Shown one piece after another: positions 51,656 through 59,838 of a stretch of 64,000 nucleotides of DNA (position 1 is the first letter of the stretch; the number at the start of each line of letters is the position of its first letter). The notes under the pieces are model-generated. The model made no database searches, was not told where the DNA came from, and saw only the letters and a program-made list of their open reading frames with translations. A program made the position numbers and the translations under genes. The stretch lies in the NCBI GenBank assembly GCA_016185305.1, contig JACPNV010000005.1, forward strand, positions 1 to 64,000, written 5' to 3'. This DNA is from Actinomycetota bacterium (GTDB lineage: Bacteria; Actinomycetota; Acidimicrobiia; Acidimicrobiales; Acidimicrobilacustridaceae).

Positions 51656-53059
51656 TTACAGCTTGACGGCGGCGAGAGATGCCACCTCGCTGCGCTCGCC
51701 ATGGGTCAGGCGGATGTGGCCGAAGCAGGTCTCGCCCGCGAAGGCATCGATCAGCACGGCGATGGCGTTGTTGTGCTCGGAGAGATAGGGCGCGTCGATC
51801 TGGGACGTATCGCCCGTGAACACGACCTTGGTGCCGTCGCCCACCCGGGTGAGGATCGTCTTCAGCGTCGTGGGCTCGAGATTCTGCGCTTCGTCCACGA
51901 TCATGAAGCTTCCGTGGAGCGAGCGGCCCCGGAGGTAGGTGACGGCTTCCAGCGACAGCTTGTCGCGCGCGGTCATCTCGTCGAGAACGGCGCGTGCGTC
52001 GGCATGGCTCCGGGTGTCGGTCAGCGCGACGAGCGCATCGTGGACCGCGGTCATCCACGGGTCGAGCTTGGCCTCGAGGTCGCCGGGAAGGAAGCCGAGC
52101 TCGGCGCGACCGACTGGCACGACCGGCCGGTAGACCGACAGCTTGTCGTAGCTCGCCGACTCCATCACCTGTTCGAGCCCGGCGGCCAGGGCGAGGATCG
52201 TCTTGCCGGTGCCAGCCATGCCATCGAGCGCGACGACGGTGACCGCGGGGTCGAGCAGCAGGTCGAGCGCGAACTGCTGCTCTTTGGACCGCGGCCGAAG
52301 CCCCCATGCCTCAGGTGCGCGGGTGACGGTGACGAGCCGATCGCCGTGCCGCCGTATGAGGGCGGACTGGCTTCCCGCTTGGCACACCGCGAACTCGTTG
52401 ACCTCTAGGCACGCGAGCGCCTCGTGGTCGAAGCCGAGATCGGAAACCGCGATGCCCTGGGGAGCGTGGTAGAGGTGGTCGATGAGCTCGCCGGACACGC
52501 TCGCCGTGAGCCATCCGCTCGACCGCACCTGATCGGCGTCGCGCCGACCGAGCCGCTGGTGCTCGATCGCGATCAGACCGACCTGGGCGGCCTTGATGCG
52601 AAGGGCCGCGTCGTTGGAGACGACGAGCGTCGTCTCGCCGGTGTGCGATCGCTGCCCGAGCGCCGCGGCCAGGATGCGATTGTCAGGCCGCCGCGGGTCG
52701 AGGCCCTTCGACGCCACCTCGTCGAGCAGGAGACCGTTGGTCTCGATGCGGATCGTGCCGCCACCCGGCAACGTCACCTCGTGCCGGATGTCGCCACCGT
52801 TGGCTTGGCGCAGGTCTTCCAGCGTGCGGATGACCTCGCGGGCTGACCGGCCGACGTCGTCCATCCGGCTCTTCAGCTGATCGAGCTCTTCGATGACGAC
52901 GAGGGGGATGACCGCGTCCGCGTCGGGGAACGCGAACACCGAGTCGGGGTCGGAGATGAGCACCGACGTGTCGAGCACGACTCGGCGAGCGATCGGAGAG
53001 CTGGTGCTCGCCTCCTCGGTGCGCGCGGAACGGACGATGGGCGGGAGAACGTCGGTCAC
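51656..53059 (-). CDS. PIN domain-PhoH ATPase fusion (PhoH2 type)
   Basis: A 467-residue protein. Residues about 27-170 form a PIN ribonuclease domain (RRVVLDTSVLISDPDSVFAF with an active-site aspartate, IEELDQLK, VVSNDAALRIKA). The PhoH ATPase domain follows: Walker A GMAGTGKT at 280-287 and Walker B FMIVDEAQNLE near 390, with TGDTSQIDAPYL after it. PhoH2 proteins of mycobacteria act as ATP-dependent RNA helicase and RNase. The usual upstream antitoxin gene (PhoAT) is not obvious here, so it is the standalone form. It is a single gene on the minus strand, preceded by a HIT gene on the other strand. Confidence 0.9.
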   Translation of the reverse strand: MTDVLPPIVRSARTEEASTSSPIARRVVLDTSVLISDPDSVFAFPDADAVIPLVVIEELDQLKSRMDDVGRSAREVIRTLEDLRQANGGDIRHEVTLPGGGTIRIETNGLLLDEVASKGLDPRRPDNRILAAALGQRSHTGETTLVVSNDAALRIKAAQVGLIAIEHQRLGRRDADQVRSSGWLTASVSGELIDHLYHAPQGIAVSDLGFDHEALACLEVNEFAVCQAGSQSALIRRHGDRLVTVTRAPEAWGLRPRSKEQQFALDLLLDPAVTVVALDGMAGTGKTILALAAGLEQVMESASYDKLSVYRPVVPVGRAELGFLPGDLEAKLDPWMTAVHDALVALTDTRSHADARAVLDEMTARDKLSLEAVTYLRGRSLHGSFMIVDEAQNLEPTTLKTILTRVGDGTKVVFTGDTSQIDAPYLSEHNNAIAVLIDAFAGETCFGHIRLTHGERSEVASLAAVKL

Positions 53060-53251
53060 GTCATGCCCTCGGGGTCAGGCACCACGGTGCACGGGCTGAT
53101 CACTGGCAGGGTCGGCTCCGCATCAGATCTGGCCGACGGTTCCCGTTCGAGCGTGGTGCAGGGATGGTCACCGCCGACCATGAAACACCGCTCGTCTCAC
53201 CAACCGGTGGATGGTGCGGAGAGTTCACCTGCCGGCAACACGCGCGCAAGA

Positions 53252-53686
53252 GTGTTGCCCGTGCCTGCCACCAAGTCGTGTGCGTTCTGCGCCATCGTCG
53301 ACCGCACGACGCCGGCACACGTCGTCCTCGACGCCGACGAGCTCCTCGGCTTCCTCGACGCGCGGCCGCTGTTCCCCGGCCACACGCTGCTGATCCCCAA
53401 GGCCCATCACGTCACCCTGCCCGAGCTGCCCGCCGGGCTCGTCGGGCCCCTGTTCTCCGCGGCGCAACGGTTGGCGACGGCGATGGTGGACGGCCTGGGT
53501 GCCGCCGGGTCGTTCGTCGCGGTCAACAACACGGTGAGCCAGAGCGTGCCGCACCTCCACGTCCACGTCGTCCCGCGCAACCGCAAGGACGGCCTGCGCG
53601 GCTTCTTCTGGCCGCGCACAACCTATGACGACGACGAGCACGCGGCCGCCGTCGCCCGCCGCTTGCGCGACGCACTCGACGGTTGA
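53252..53686 (+). CDS. HIT-family nucleotide hydrolase
   Basis: A 144-residue histidine-triad protein. CAFCAIVDRTTPAHVV carries the zinc-binding cysteine pair (Cys10, Cys13), IPKAHHVTLPEL the third element, and HLHVHVVPR is the catalytic H-x-H-x-H triad (His101, 103, 105). HIT enzymes hydrolyse nucleoside phosphoramidates or Ap4A-type nucleotides. The start is uncertain: GTG at 53252 or 53261 puts the N-terminus at the usual distance from CAFC. A longer frame to 53063 lacks family sequence. The C-terminal 30 residues contain a GFFWPR motif common in actinobacterial HITs. Confidence 0.85.
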   Translation: MLPVPATKSCAFCAIVDRTTPAHVVLDADELLGFLDARPLFPGHTLLIPKAHHVTLPELPAGLVGPLFSAAQRLATAMVDGLGAAGSFVAVNNTVSQSVPHLHVHVVPRNRKDGLRGFFWPRTTYDDDEHAAAVARRLRDALDG

Positions 53687-53687
53687 G

Positions 53688-56231
53688 TCAGCCGCACCGG
53701 GTTGTCACGTAGGCCTGGATGGTCTGCGATGCCTGCGCGGTCTCGGCCGTCTCGGGTAGTCGGTTCGGGTTCGCGCTCGCGATGGTGCCGGCCTCGGTCG
53801 CGGTCGCGACGGTGTCGTCGCCCGAGTCGAGGCCGAGCGCTCTCGACCAGTAGGCGAGGCGGGTCTCGACCTCGTTGTTGAGTCCCGGTTCGAGTGTCTG
53901 CACCTGCATGCCCGCGGCCTGCAGCTCGTTGAACACCGCTTCGCCCTGGCTCCGCGTGCGGAAGGCGGCGGCCGACGCCGCCAGCTCGTTGAGACCGAAC
54001 GTGCGGACAGCGGCGCAGACCGCCTCGCCCGGCCCGGCGAGGCCGGCCAGCTTCAACAGCTCAGGACCGATGAGCTCCTCGGCGACGAGGGCGCCGCCGC
54101 CGTCGCTCAGATGCACACCATCGGGACGGTAGAGCCGGCCGTCAGGGTCGCGGGTCGCCAGCCAGCCCGCGAGATCGACGACGGCCACCTTGTCGGGTCG
54201 CAGCTCGGCCACCTTGGCGATGAGCTCGTTGAGCCGCGCCGCCCGGGCCGGATCCGACGCCTGGCCGAGTTGGGGCCGGGCGTCGTACTGCGTGCCCGCG
54301 AGCACCGGCGGCATCGTCAGCCACACCACCTTGGCGCCCTTGCTCGACAGCGTGTCGGAGATGGCGAGCAGTTGCTCGAGGTAGTACAGCTCGACCTCGG
54401 GCACACCGATGGCCCGCCACTGGTCGTCTCCCGGGACGCGACGGTTGGCCAACTCGAGCAGGCCGGGCGTGACGATCGTGAACGTGGGCGCGCCCGGTTC
54501 GAGCGTGTCGGACCACTCCTGTTGCAGCTGAGCGCAGCTCGCTGGCGTGTCGCCCGTCGTGGCACCGAGCTGCCACGCGCCACCGGGCACGACGCCGCAA
54601 CCAACGGCGAAGCGTCCCTGCCGGCTCACGGCCCGGTTGGTGGACTCGACCCACTTGGTCAGCCCCCGCTGGATGGGTATGGCGGTGGAGTCGCCGAACA
54701 CGGCGAACACGGGAACCGTGGCCGGGCCGTTGCCGACCGCAACGCCGGCAGCGGTGTACGGCTGGGAGAGATCGATCGCCGGCGCCGGCGCGTTGTTCGC
54801 CGTGGCCATCGTCGTGAACATGATCACCGCGATCGTCCCGCCGATCGCGGCGCGAGGCGTGAACCCGTAGAGGCGGCGCCCGTCGCGGGCCGGAACCTCG
54901 ATGAAGCGGTGGGCCGCGACGGCGAGGGCGGCGATGACGGCCATCCGCACCGCGAACAGCACGGCCGCCGGGAGGCGAGCCCGCTCGGGGCTCAGGAACA
55001 AGATGACCGGCAGGGCGAAGACGTACAGACCGAGCGAGAGCTTCCCGACCTCCTGCAGCGGTCGGATGGCGAGCGCGGTCGCCAGGAGGCTTCGAGGCAC
55101 CAAGCACCCGGCTATGACCGCTGCGGACACGAGCGCGTAGGCGATCAGTCCGCCCGAGTACACCCAGGGCGAGCTGATCGGCGTGACCAGCCACAGCGCG
55201 ACCAGCGCGACTGCCCCGATCGAACCGATCAGCGCGACCGTCGGCGCGAACCTCGACGAGCCCAGCGCGGGACGGTGCACGACCACGACGGCGAGCAGCG
55301 CGCCGAGGAGGATCTCCGAGGCACGGGTGTCGGTTCCGAAGTAGATGCGCGACTGGGAGTAGCCGAACGCGAGCGTGGTGCCGATCGACAAGACAAGGAG
55401 GATGACGGCAACGAGCGTGAAGGATCGCACGGCTTCTGCGGCGTTCGTGCCCTCCCGCCTTGCTCGACCTCGCCGCGCGGAAGCGGTCGCGCCCAAGATG
55501 GTGAGCAGCACGACGAGGTTGGCTTGCTCGGCGACGGCCAGGCTCCAGTAGGGCCGGGTCGCGGACGGGCTTGCGAGCAGTGACAGGTAGGACTGGCTCT
55601 GCGCGATGTCGCGCCAGTTGGCGGTGAAGGTCAACGACGTGACGACATCGCCGAAGAGGTCGTTGATCTGTCCCACGTCGCCCACCGCCACCGTGTAGGC
55701 GACGGCGGCGGCGACTCCGAGGACGGCGATCGGGAGCAGCCGCTCGAGCCGGACGCGCACGGCTTCGCCGAAGGGCAACGGCTCGTCGTTGAGCAACCGA
55801 CTGAGCAGGTTGCGGGTGACGAGGAACCCGGTGAGCGTCAGGAAGGTCGAGATGGCGAGGAAGCCTCCGCCGGCCAGCGGTACGTCCGCCAGGAACAGCA
55901 GCACCGCGATGATGGCAACGCCACGAAGGCCATCGAGCGCAGGTTCGCGGGCCAGGCGCGCCGAGACCCGGGCCGCGACGACCGCCTGGTGTTCGAACAC
56001 GTTCGACGCGAAGAGCGCGCCCGGGTCGAAGGCGTCGGTGAGCTCGGGCTCGCCGCCTGCTTCGGTGTCAAGCGCCGCCGGCGCTGGCGATCGAGCCGGT
56101 CGGCCCGCTGGTTGGTGCCGCCGCGGCCGTGCCCGTCGGGCTTCTTCGCCCGGCGACGGTTCGAAGCCGCTGAAGTCGAACAGCGGCCTGGTCTCGTTGG
56201 TCGGACCCTCGCGCCCCGCGGGCGAGCTCAT
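53688..56231 (-). CDS. Acyltransferase-3 membrane protein with SGNH domain
   Basis: An 847-residue protein of the OafA/YrhL plan. A soluble 90-residue N-terminus precedes about ten membrane helices beginning at LDGLRGVAIIAVLLFLADV. In this family the first helix normally ends in a histidine essential for acyl transfer; here the position is leucine (VLLFL), and GGFLAISTFLTLTGFLVTRN follows as usual. The C-terminal 350 residues are an SGNH hydrolase-like domain with FAVFGDST and RPDGVHLSDGG. The family O-acylates cell-surface polysaccharide. Loss of the histidine may mean the membrane part is inactive or uses another residue. Confidence 0.8.
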   Translation of the reverse strand: MSSPAGREGPTNETRPLFDFSGFEPSPGEEARRARPRRHQPAGRPARSPAPAALDTEAGGEPELTDAFDPGALFASNVFEHQAVVAARVSARLAREPALDGLRGVAIIAVLLFLADVPLAGGGFLAISTFLTLTGFLVTRNLLSRLLNDEPLPFGEAVRVRLERLLPIAVLGVAAAVAYTVAVGDVGQINDLFGDVVTSLTFTANWRDIAQSQSYLSLLASPSATRPYWSLAVAEQANLVVLLTILGATASARRGRARREGTNAAEAVRSFTLVAVILLVLSIGTTLAFGYSQSRIYFGTDTRASEILLGALLAVVVVHRPALGSSRFAPTVALIGSIGAVALVALWLVTPISSPWVYSGGLIAYALVSAAVIAGCLVPRSLLATALAIRPLQEVGKLSLGLYVFALPVILFLSPERARLPAAVLFAVRMAVIAALAVAAHRFIEVPARDGRRLYGFTPRAAIGGTIAVIMFTTMATANNAPAPAIDLSQPYTAAGVAVGNGPATVPVFAVFGDSTAIPIQRGLTKWVESTNRAVSRQGRFAVGCGVVPGGAWQLGATTGDTPASCAQLQQEWSDTLEPGAPTFTIVTPGLLELANRRVPGDDQWRAIGVPEVELYYLEQLLAISDTLSSKGAKVVWLTMPPVLAGTQYDARPQLGQASDPARAARLNELIAKVAELRPDKVAVVDLAGWLATRDPDGRLYRPDGVHLSDGGGALVAEELIGPELLKLAGLAGPGEAVCAAVRTFGLNELAASAAAFRTRSQGEAVFNELQAAGMQVQTLEPGLNNEVETRLAYWSRALGLDSGDDTVATATEAGTIASANPNRLPETAETAQASQTIQAYVTTRCG

Positions 56232-56522
56232 GTGATCTGGCGCTCGCGAGGCGAGCGAGCCGCGCCGTCACGCGCCGCATTGCACGCCGCAGCTCGCGGG
56301 CACGGGGCAAGCACGATCGTTGCCATGGCCCGCGCGACTGTACCGGGGGACGGCTGGTTGGTCCGGCCGCCGGCCGGTGCCGAGGGCACGGCCGAAGGGT
56401 CGAGCGGGCGCCATTGTCATGCCCCCGTTCTTGATGGCGGCATGGGTTGTGTGGCCGAGTTGCGTGGGTTGGTGGCAGAGAGGTTGGGTCGCTCAGAAGC
56501 GGCACCCCGAGACCGCAGGAAT
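56232..56522. other. Region between the acyltransferase and the toxin-antitoxin pair
   Basis: About 290 bases. No reading frame looks coding. The right end holds the promoter and operator of the toxin-antitoxin pair; the left end holds the acyltransferase promoter. Confidence 0.4.
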
Positions 56523-56541
56523 CTGTTGCAGTCTGCTACAG
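56523..56541. promoter_or_regulatory. Palindromic operator of the toxin-antitoxin pair
   Basis: Arms CTGTTGCAG and CTGCTACAG are inverted around one base (16 of 19 positions symmetrical). TACAGT at its right end can be the -10 of the promoter. It lies 20 bases before the GTG at 56562, where autorepression by the antitoxin is expected. Confidence 0.55.
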
Positions 56542-56561
56542 TCCCGGCAAGGAGGTTCGCC

Positions 56562-56936
56562 GTGGCGACGACATCACCCACCCGCATCGATGACGAGCTC
56601 TACGCCTCCGCCAAGGTCATCGGCCCGATGATGAGCCGGAGCGCGGCGCAGCAGATCACCCACTGGGCGCGCATCGGAAGAGAGATCGAGGCGGCGGACA
56701 GCATCTCGCAGCGCGCGATCGCCGAGGTTCTCGCCGGGCAGCGAGCCTACGACGCCTTGAGCGCGCAAGAGCAAGCCGTGGTTCGGGCGGAGTGGGTCGA
56801 ACGGATCGAAGCTCGACGAGATGTCCTCGACCTTGCGCAAGAGTTCACCGAGCAGGGCCGCTCCTACGTCGAGCTCGACGACGACGGCCGGGTCGTTCGC
56901 CGCCACGCCGGCGAGGATCGCTCGGACACCGTCTGA
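56562..56936 (+). CDS. ParD-like antitoxin
   Basis: A 124-residue antitoxin. The N-terminal 60 residues (ATTSPTRIDDELYASAKVIG, MMSRSAAQQITHWARIGREI) match the ParD-like antitoxin family, a ribbon-helix-helix DNA-binding head. The C-terminal region is acidic and probably wraps the toxin. GTG at 56562 follows AAGGAGG at 56549-56555. The toxin begins six bases after the stop. The palindrome just upstream suits autorepression. The set is intact, unlike the decayed pair a kilobase away. Confidence 0.85.
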   Translation: MATTSPTRIDDELYASAKVIGPMMSRSAAQQITHWARIGREIEAADSISQRAIAEVLAGQRAYDALSAQEQAVVRAEWVERIEARRDVLDLAQEFTEQGRSYVELDDDGRVVRRHAGEDRSDTV

Positions 56937-56941
56937 CACAC

Positions 56942-57523
56942 GTGTCCGATCCGGTCCTGCATGTCTTCGCCGGTCCGAACGGGGCGGGCAAGACGACCTT
57001 CTACGACAAGGTCTTGCGCCCCGTCACGCACCTCGAGTTCGTGAATGCCGACCTGATCGCCGCGGACCGCTGGGCAGGTGCGGCGATGGAGCACGCATAC
57101 GAGGCTGCCGAACTTGCCGCCGCGGCCCGGGCGCGCTTCTTGCAGTCGCGCCGGTCCTTCGTCGCCGAGACGGTGTTCTCGCACGAGTCGAAGGTGGCTT
57201 TGCTCCGCGAGGCAGCCCGATGCGGGTACCGCGTGACGTTGCACATCATGCTGATTTCCGAGGAGCTCGCTGTCGCGCGAGTCGCGGACCGACTCGCCAA
57301 CGGGGGACACGACGTTCCCGAGAACAAGGTGCGCGAACGATTCAAGCGGCTCTGGCGGCACCTGACCGATGCGATCGTCCTGGTCGACGAAGCCCGCGTG
57401 TACGACAACGCCAAGGCGACTGAGCCCTACCGGCTCGTCGCCGTGTACGTAGACGGGCACGCGACCGTTCCGCCGGACTGGCCAGCGTGGACGCCAGCCG
57501 ACCTTCGCGCCGCGGGCCGCTGA
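56942..57523 (+). CDS. Zeta-toxin-like kinase
   Basis: A 193-residue P-loop protein of the zeta-toxin/AAA_33 group. Walker A FAGPNGAGKTTF is at 9-20, NADLIAADRWAG follows as in zeta toxins, FVAETVFSHESK is the substrate-side motif, and RFKRLWRHL gives the lid arginines. GTG at 56942 is the frame start right after the antitoxin. Zeta toxins phosphorylate UDP-N-acetylglucosamine or related targets. The pairing of a ParD-like rather than epsilon antitoxin with a zeta-like kinase is known in genomes but less common. The substrate is inferred from the family only. Confidence 0.85.
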   Translation: MSDPVLHVFAGPNGAGKTTFYDKVLRPVTHLEFVNADLIAADRWAGAAMEHAYEAAELAAAARARFLQSRRSFVAETVFSHESKVALLREAARCGYRVTLHIMLISEELAVARVADRLANGGHDVPENKVRERFKRLWRHLTDAIVLVDEARVYDNAKATEPYRLVAVYVDGHATVPPDWPAWTPADLRAAGR

Positions 57524-57628
57524 CCATCCGGCCCGACCCTCCCGGCTCCCGAGCGACCTCACGAACCTCACAGGCAGAAAGCAGACCCCAACCGGGGGCC
57601 TAGCATCCGCCGTGGGTAGCAGCGGGCA

Positions 57629-58084
57629 TCAGCCGAGGGAACGCAGCGTCGAGTCGATCTCGGTGCTGAGCAGGTACAGGTCGAAGTTGTCGAGGTCTGC
57701 AGGGTCGAACGGATGGAAGCCGAGGGGCTCGTTCACCTCAACGGCGGTGGCGAGGACGTGCGCGACGAGCGCCGTTCCGACGCTCCGCCCGGCGAGGGAC
57801 CTGTCCACCGGGAGACGCCCGATCAGCAGAGCCGGAGTCGGATCAGGCGCATGCTTCGCGATGACGGCGCGGCGCTGCGGTCGATGCTGGTCATCGGCAC
57901 GCTCACGTAGGCACCCACCACGGCGTCCGCATCGGCGATCACCCAGGTCGCCGCGGTGTTCCGCCGGCGGTTCTGGGGTCGAGTAGCGGCGCAGCCATTC
58001 ATCGAGCTCCGGCTCGCCGGAGTCGAACGCCGAGCGCTCGTGGACCTCGGGGTCGAGCGGCTCGGGCTGGCGAAGTTCAGTCAA
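57629..58084 (-). pseudogene. GNAT toxin of a DUF1778-type toxin-antitoxin pair, decayed
   Basis: Start TTG at 58084 gives ELRQPEPLDPEVHERSAFDS, the N-terminus of TacT/AtaT-like GNAT toxins. From about 57985 to 57868 the family sequence (AATWVIADADAVVGAYVSV, then MTSIDRSAAPSS) is in another frame, after which the first frame resumes with AKHAPDPTPALLIGR and RSLAGRSVGTALVAHVL, the acetyl-CoA motif. After EVNEP (about 57727) some 25-30 residues found in relatives, including the acceptor-site part, are absent before LGFHPFDP. Two compensating frameshifts and a deletion make a dead gene. Such toxins acetylate charged tRNA. Confidence 0.75.
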
Positions 58085-58265
58085 GCCAGCGGAACTTCCG
58101 AGGCCGCTGCAACGCCGTGGCGAGGCGCTGGTTCACCGCCGCTGGGGCGGCGAGCGCCTCGGGGAAGGCGGCCGCGGCGCTGGGAGGGGGCAAGAACGCC
58201 GACGCCGACACATGGGGCGCCTCGGCGGCGCGCTCCAACAGGCGCTTCTCCGCTGGGTCGACACG
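58077..58265 (-). pseudogene. DUF1778 antitoxin remnant
   Basis: A 62-residue stretch ending at 58077 and overlapping the GNAT start. VDPAEKRLLERAAEAPHVSA is the DUF1778 ribbon-helix-helix part and LATALQRPRKFRWLD is the family C-terminus; the middle, which relatives extend by about 20 residues, is shortened (SAFLPPPSAAAAF). Upstream a TGA breaks the frame just where the first beta-strand should be. It is the partner of the decayed GNAT gene. Confidence 0.65.
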
Positions 58266-58365
58266 TCACGAACCTCACCAGTCCTGGAATCCGCCCCCCT
58301 CGGAAAACGGGGGGAGACGTTCTGGCAGCAACGTGCGGACGAATTGGCGGTACAGTGTGGACGAT

Positions 58366-59610
58366 ATGGCAAGAGATCTCCATCCACGTTTCGTCGCCGA
58401 TCGGATCGAGGCCGCACTCGGCGACACGCCCGTCGTAGCCGTCAACGGAGCTCGACAGGTCGGCAAGAGCACGCTCGTGGGCCAGATCGCCCGCGAACGC
58501 CCGGGGTCGACGGTGGTCACGCTCGACGACGAAGTGCAGCGCGAGGCCGCGTCGGCGGATCCGCGTGGGTTCGTCGACCGCGACGGTCTGCTGGTCATCG
58601 ACGAGGTCCAGCGCGTTCCTGACCTGCTCCCTGCGATCAAGGCTGCCGTGGACCGGGACCGCCGGCCAGGACGCTTCCTGCTCACCGGGTCGACCCGGCT
58701 GCTGTCCACGGTCGAGCTTGCTGACGCCCTCGCCGGACGCGTCGAGCTCGTCGAGTTGTGGCCGCTGTCGGCGGGGGAGCTGCGGGGCAACCGGGAGAGC
58801 TTTCTCGAGGCGCTCCTGGCCTGGGAACCCAGCGCTTGGCGCGACAGCACCCTCCGCCCCGACGACTACGCGAGCATGATCTGCGCGGGCGGCTATCCGG
58901 AACCGCTGACCCGTGTTGGGCGGCGACGCAGCGCATGGTTCACAAACTACGCGACCACCGTGCTCGAACGGATGGTCACTGAGCTCGCGCACGTCGAGCG
59001 CTTGGAAGCGATGCCCCGACTGCTGCGGCTCTGCGCCGCTCGCACCGCGTGTGAGCTCAACGTCATGGACCTCACCAACGACGCGGGCCTGCCCTACCGC
59101 ACCGTTGGCACGTACCTGGCCCACCTTGAGCACCTCTTCCTCGTCCAGCGCGTGCCAGCGTGGTCGAGAAACCTGACGAGCAAGGTGGCGCGCCACCCCA
59201 AGCTCCTCATGGTCGACTCCGGTCTCGCCGCGGATCTGCTCGGCACGGACGCGGCAGGACTCGCCTCGCGGGCCGCGTCGGTCGGTCAGCTCACCGAGAC
59301 GTTCGTAGCCATGGAGATCCGAAAGCAGCTCGCCTGGGCCGACTTTCAGGCCGAGCTCTTCCATTTCCGCGACCGCGGTGGTACCGAGGTGGACCTGGTC
59401 CTCGAGACGCGAGGGGGAAAGGTGGCCGGAATCGAGGTCAAGTCGACCACCACCGTGCGCCGCGGCGACTTCAAAGGTCTGCATCTCCTCCAAGAGCGCC
59501 TCGGCGACCAGTTTCTGGGCGGCGTCGTGCTCCACCGCGGGACCGACGCTGCTCCCTTCGGTGACCGACTCGCCGCCGTTCCGATCGACGCTCTCTGGAA
59601 TGCCCCCTGA
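58366..59610 (+). CDS. AAA ATPase with C-terminal DUF4143 domain
   Basis: A 414-residue protein. Walker A NGARQVGKST is at 27-36, Walker B LLVIDEVQ at 75-82, LLTGSTRLL is sensor I, and the C-terminal DUF4143 part has ERMVTELAHVERLE, the winged-helix region, and GGTEVDLVLETRGGKVAGIEVKST, a PD-(D/E)xK-like nuclease core. The ATG at 58366 sits ten bases after a TACAGT -10-like box, suggesting a leaderless mRNA. This family is common in mobile and defence-rich regions and its function is unknown. Confidence 0.85.
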   Translation: MARDLHPRFVADRIEAALGDTPVVAVNGARQVGKSTLVGQIARERPGSTVVTLDDEVQREAASADPRGFVDRDGLLVIDEVQRVPDLLPAIKAAVDRDRRPGRFLLTGSTRLLSTVELADALAGRVELVELWPLSAGELRGNRESFLEALLAWEPSAWRDSTLRPDDYASMICAGGYPEPLTRVGRRRSAWFTNYATTVLERMVTELAHVERLEAMPRLLRLCAARTACELNVMDLTNDAGLPYRTVGTYLAHLEHLFLVQRVPAWSRNLTSKVARHPKLLMVDSGLAADLLGTDAAGLASRAASVGQLTETFVAMEIRKQLAWADFQAELFHFRDRGGTEVDLVLETRGGKVAGIEVKSTTTVRRGDFKGLHLLQERLGDQFLGGVVLHRGTDAAPFGDRLAAVPIDALWNAP

Positions 59611-59615
59611 GATCG

Positions 59616-59822
59616 TTCACGCCGGACCATTCGCCGACGTCCCTCAGGAACCTCGACCACCTCTGCGGCGGCTGCTGCCATGACCGCAAGACCCACGACG
59701 GCTGGACCCTCGACGACGGCTACGGCCGAAGACCCCTGCTCTCACCCAGGAGTCGGCTGATCGCGTCGTTGAGCATCGACTGGCGGCGAGCGGGCGAGCC
59801 GCGCAGACCCCGGGCCGCGTGA
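59616..59822 (+). pseudogene. C-terminal tail of an HNH (13E12-type) endonuclease
   Basis: A frame from 59616 to the TGA at 59820-59822 reads SLRNLDHLCGGCCHDRKTHD then GWTLDDG. The pattern D-x(n)-SL-x-NL-x-x-LC-x-x-CHDRKTH-x-GWTL is the zinc/HNH end of the DUF222 (13E12 repeat) endonucleases common in actinobacteria. No start or N-terminal 300 residues are present, so it is a fragment left after deletion or insertion. It follows the DUF4143 ATPase gene by five bases. Confidence 0.6.
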
Positions 59823-59838
59823 GCTGGGACCCACGCCG

